Below are positions 33,609-36,311 of a stretch of DNA of 36,311 nucleotides, one piece after another. The stretch covers positions 1 through 36,311 of the forward strand of contig CAMDWA010000030.1 of the NCBI GenBank assembly GCA_945877855.1, written 5' to 3'. The number at the start of each line of letters is the position of its first letter. The first letter of the stretch is position 1. The position numbers were made by a program, and so were the translations under genes. The DNA comes from Thermoflexus hugenholtzii JAD2 (GTDB lineage: Bacteria > Chloroflexota > Anaerolineae > J036 > Brachytrichaceae). The notes beneath the pieces are model-generated. The model was not told the origin of the DNA. It ran no database searches and saw only the letters and a list, made by a program, of their open reading frames with translations.

Positions 33609-34328
33609 CTAAATAAGCCCCTTGAGTAATTGCCGGTAACCCCAGCCATTTAAATGCAAACCATCAAACGTAAAACGGGCATCTAAAACACCATCGGGTG
33701 TGGCGAGGTTTGCCGAGTGATCGACAAATTGCACCCCCAGTGCCACCGTAAGTGACCGAATTTCGACATTGACCGCCTGAATATGCTTGTTTAATGCATC
33801 GGTCATGCGTGGGCTGCCAGTGGCTTGGCGATACATGGGCGGGTTAACCGGCAGAATACCGGCAATAATGATTTGTGTTTTGGGCGATTCACGCCGAATT
33901 TGCTCAATAATGGCGCGATATTGGCTAACAAGATAGGCCGCATCACGACCATCATGCAATAAGTCGTTAATGCCGACCAAAATATGCACATGGCGGGGTT
34001 GATGACGGGTAATTTCGGCTAATCGCGCCTTAACCCCAGCGATACGGTCGCCACTGATGCCGCGATTGAGCCATTGTGGGTCAAGCTCAGTCCACGTATT
34101 TTCTTCGGTGATGGAATCACCAACGAAAATGACGCAATCGGGGCAAACGGGGCTGGTCTCGAACACACTGATGCGCCCGCGATAATGAGCGCCACCGGCA
34201 TAAGTTTGCCCCCGCCCTAAATTCATCACCCAGCCCAGCCCCCCAAGTGTGACAAACAGCCAGACCGCCGCCGCAACCCCAATAAGATTGAGGCTGAGTG
34301 AGAATAAGAGAAATCGAGAATGACGCAT
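33609..34328 (-). CDS. SGNH/GDSL-type hydrolase, membrane-anchored
   Basis: A 239-residue protein. Its ATG at 34328 overlaps the proS stop (TAATG), implying translational coupling; a start four codons earlier would lie inside proS. The N-terminus is a hydrophobic anchor (RFLLFSLSLNLIGVAAAVWL). The SGNH blocks are complete: GDSIT (Ser nucleophile), NRGISGD (Gly), GINDLL (Asn) and DGLHL (Asp/His). It hydrolyses an ester, perhaps of a lipid or acylated polysaccharide, outside the membrane. Confidence 0.9.
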   Translation of the reverse strand: MRHSRFLLFSLSLNLIGVAAAVWLFVTLGGLGWVMNLGRGQTYAGGAHYRGRISVFETSPVCPDCVIFVGDSITEENTWTELDPQWLNRGISGDRIAGVKARLAEITRHQPRHVHILVGINDLLHDGRDAAYLVSQYRAIIEQIRRESPKTQIIIAGILPVNPPMYRQATGSPRMTDALNKHIQAVNVEIRSLTVALGVQFVDHSANLATPDGVLDARFTFDGLHLNGWGYRQLLKGLI

Positions 34329-36025
34329 TAGTCTTTGCAATAAGTGGTTAATTGGTCGAGTGGCACAATCTCACGGGCCGCGCTATCGCGGCGCTTAACC
34401 TCGGCCCCGCCAGCCGCCAACGATTTGCCGCTGATGGTGACGCGCACCGGTAAACCGATTAAATCGGCATTGGTGAATTTAACCCCCGGTGATTCGACGC
34501 GATCATCAAATAATACTTCAACCCCTGCCGACTGCAATGTCTGATAGGCCGCCTCGGCAGCGGTATTCACGGCGACATCTTTGCCGCCCAACGCCACCAA
34601 ATGCACCTGATAAGGCGCAACGGCAGCAGGCCAGCGCAAGCCAAATTCATCGTGATGCGCCTCGGCGATGCAAGCCAATAATCGCCCAACCCCGATGCCA
34701 TAAGACCCCATGACGACGGGGCGCGGCACGCCATCTTCACCCAACACGGTTGCGCCCATCGCTTGGCTATATTTGGTGCCCAATTTAAAGATATTGCCCA
34801 CCTCGACCCCGCGCGAACTGCGTAGCGCTGCGCCACAGTTTATACAGCCGTCGCCGTCATTGGCGGCGGCAATATCGGCCACAATTTGGGCGGTGTAGTC
34901 GCGCCCATAATTGGTGTTGATGAAATGATACCCAGCCTCATTGGCCCCCGACACTAAATTGGGTGAGTTTGGAATAGTATTGTCAACCACCACCAAGACA
35001 TTTTTTAAGCCAATGGGTGATGCATAGCCCGGCTCGGCCCCAACGGCGCGAATTTCGGCTTCGGTGGCCGGTCGCAACCCGCCTGCGCCGATGGCATTGC
35101 CCAGTTTGGTTTCATTTACAGCCATATCGCCGCGAATTACTGCAAAGACAAATTGCTCTTTGCCATTGAGGGTGGCCATAAAAAATACGGCTTTGGCGGT
35201 TTGGGCGGTTGGCACATTTAACAAATTGGCGAGCGCCTCGATGGTTTTGGCTTCGGGGGTCGCCACTTTTTGCATGGCTTGCATGGCTTGGGCGGCAGCG
35301 GCAGGCTTGGCAAATTGGGCCACTTGGCGGTTGGCGGCATAACCGCATTTGTCACACAATACCAGTGTGTCTTCGCCGATATCGGTGAGAAACATATATT
35401 CGTGCGCACCTTGGCCGCCCATCATGCCAACATCTGAGCCAACGGCGATAACCGGCAGGCCGCAGCGCTGAAAAATGCGAAAATAAGCATCGTAGTGGGC
35501 TTGATATTGCTTGTTTAGTCCGGCTTCATCGATGTCTAGGCTATACGAATCCTTCATTGTAAATTCGCGCACCCGAATGAGGCCAGCGCGTGGGCGCGGG
35601 TCGTCACGAAATTTGGTTTGCAGGTGATAGACCATTTGCGGCAATTGACGATACGATTTAAGCTCGCTGGCGCACAATGTGGCGACAATTTCTTCGTGGG
35701 TCATGGCTAACACCATATCGTGGTCGCGGCGATCTTTAAAGCGCACCATTTCTTTGTCGATGCTGTCCCAGCGCCCCGATTGTTTCCAAATTTCGGCGGG
35801 ATGCACCACCGGCATGAGCAATTCTTGCCCACCGATGGCGTTCATTTCTTCACGGATGATATTTTCGATCTTGCGCACTGCCCGTAACCCTAGTGGCAGT
35901 AGTGAATAGAGGCCAACGCCTAATTGCCGAATGAACCCGGCGCGTAAGAGCAATTGTTGACTGATGGCATCGGTGCCGGTGGGGGCATCACGCAAGGTGC
36001 TGCTAAATTGTTTTGAGAGTTTCAT
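34328..36025 (-). CDS. proS: Prolyl-tRNA synthetase, bacterial type
   Basis: A 565-residue class II synthetase starting MKLSKQFSSTLRDAPTGTDA, the standard bacterial N-terminus. The frame open to 36106 is a spurious extension through the intergenic region and into the divergent gene. Motif 2 is seen in FRDDPRPRAGLIRVREFTMK and motif 3 in YGIGVGRLLACIAE. The YbaK-type editing insertion (ATLNGKEQFVFAVIRGDMAVNETK) separates them. It charges tRNA-Pro and edits Ala. It overlaps the SGNH gene by one base and is divergent from the DUF971 gene, with 31 bases between the starts. Confidence 0.97.
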   Translation of the reverse strand: MKLSKQFSSTLRDAPTGTDAISQQLLLRAGFIRQLGVGLYSLLPLGLRAVRKIENIIREEMNAIGGQELLMPVVHPAEIWKQSGRWDSIDKEMVRFKDRRDHDMVLAMTHEEIVATLCASELKSYRQLPQMVYHLQTKFRDDPRPRAGLIRVREFTMKDSYSLDIDEAGLNKQYQAHYDAYFRIFQRCGLPVIAVGSDVGMMGGQGAHEYMFLTDIGEDTLVLCDKCGYAANRQVAQFAKPAAAAQAMQAMQKVATPEAKTIEALANLLNVPTAQTAKAVFFMATLNGKEQFVFAVIRGDMAVNETKLGNAIGAGGLRPATEAEIRAVGAEPGYASPIGLKNVLVVVDNTIPNSPNLVSGANEAGYHFINTNYGRDYTAQIVADIAAANDGDGCINCGAALRSSRGVEVGNIFKLGTKYSQAMGATVLGEDGVPRPVVMGSYGIGVGRLLACIAEAHHDEFGLRWPAAVAPYQVHLVALGGKDVAVNTAAEAAYQTLQSAGVEVLFDDRVESPGVKFTNADLIGLPVRVTISGKSLAAGGAEVKRRDSAAREIVPLDQLTTYCKD

Positions 36026-36056
36026 GTGTTTTAATGAGATGGTAGCATAGGCACTC

Positions 36057-36311
36057 ATGCGCCCTACCAATATTACTGCCAATAAAAGCCGTGCCATTCT
36101 CAGCATTACCTGGAGCGATGGTCGAGTGCTTAATTATCCATTTTATCAATTAGCCGCGGCTTGCCGCTGTGCCACTTGTAACGACGATCGTGCCAGATTA
36201 GCGACTGAAGGCAAACCCTTTGTGCCAAAGTCGGCTGTTTTAGAGGCAATTGAGCCAATTGGCAGCTATGGCATTAGTATTTTGTGGAAAGATGGTTGCC
36301 GATATGGCATT
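36057..36311 (+). CDS. DUF971/GBBH-like N-terminal domain protein, truncated by window end
   Basis: The frame runs from an ATG at 36057 to the last base. The 85 residues seen contain LSITWSDGRVLNYPFYQLAAACRCATC and IEPIGSYGISILWKDGCRYGI, the pattern of the DUF971 domain (also the N-terminal domain of gamma-butyrobetaine hydroxylases). The Cys-x-Cys-x2-Cys cluster could hold a metal or iron-sulfur centre. In many bacteria this domain is a stand-alone protein near iron-sulfur assembly genes. Its promoter must lie in the 31 bases shared with proS or overlap proS itself. Confidence 0.8.
   Translation, partial: MRPTNITANKSRAILSITWSDGRVLNYPFYQLAAACRCATCNDDRARLATEGKPFVPKSAVLEAIEPIGSYGISILWKDGCRYGI

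Noticed and set aside
36026..36056. T-box or other tRNA-sensing leader for proS
   Set aside because: Only 31 bases separate proS from the divergent gene, too little for a T-box, and no terminator is present.

Overview
The window looks like a chromosomal segment of a Chloroflexota bacterium. The grounds are indirect: moderate GC, very long Thr/Pro-rich 'TPT' linkers in secreted proteins, beta-propeller lipoproteins, MalFG-type sugar importers without their own ATPase, and a recA preceded by a GAAC-N4-GTTC LexA operator. I cannot name the genus. Most genes are chromosomal housekeeping or accessory genes. One clearly foreign, AT-rich restriction-modification pair sits in the middle.

Layout. 1-2.3 kb: end of a ring-cleaving dioxygenase, a VOC protein and a cytochrome P450. 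2.4-4.5 kb: a small protein resembling a free-standing subtilase propeptide, followed by a subtilase carrying a homologous prodomain. 4.7-10 kb: a sugar ABC import cassette (Tat lipoprotein binding protein, two permeases) interleaved with an alpha/beta hydrolase and ending in an acid-sugar dehydratase of the enolase superfamily. 10-13 kb, minus strand: a beta-propeller lipoprotein translationally coupled to an M23/golvesin-type secreted peptidase. 13.2-16 kb: recA with an SOS box, then a zinc-ribbon/subtilase/AMPK-type glycogen-binding fusion. 16-21.9 kb: a polytopic membrane protein, a class I glutamine amidotransferase-like hydrolase, recJ coupled to a biotin carrier protein, and an SH3 protein. 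21.9-23.9 kb: an N4-cytosine methyltransferase overlapping a probable restriction endonuclease. 24-27 kb: a STAND-type NTPase and a GNAT protein that overlap tail to tail. 27-28.4 kb: aspartate-semialdehyde dehydrogenase (asd), preceded by a previously unlisted short ORF with six consecutive threonine codons and an intrinsic terminator. 28.5-30.7 kb: a family 2 glycosyltransferase and an O-antigen-polymerase-like membrane protein. 30.8-33.3 kb: a patatin, a VIT/CCC1-type transporter and a small membrane protein. 33.6-36.3 kb: an SGNH hydrolase coupled to proS, with a divergent DUF971 gene running off the end.

The most notable element is the leader upstream of asd. It has the parts of a classical threonine attenuator: a Thr-codon run, a hairpin within it, then a 14-bp GC-rich stem with a U-tract on the same strand. 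No other minus-strand gene lies just upstream that the terminator could serve. It would place entry into Thr/Met/Lys synthesis under ribosome-stalling control.

A second theme is the intergenic space. It holds many long, near-perfect palindromes (24-35 bp stems). At least three of them sit in about 70-110 bp elements with terminal inverted repeats (GAGCARATTY), which look like non-autonomous mobile elements. They also create false N-terminal extensions of neighbouring genes.
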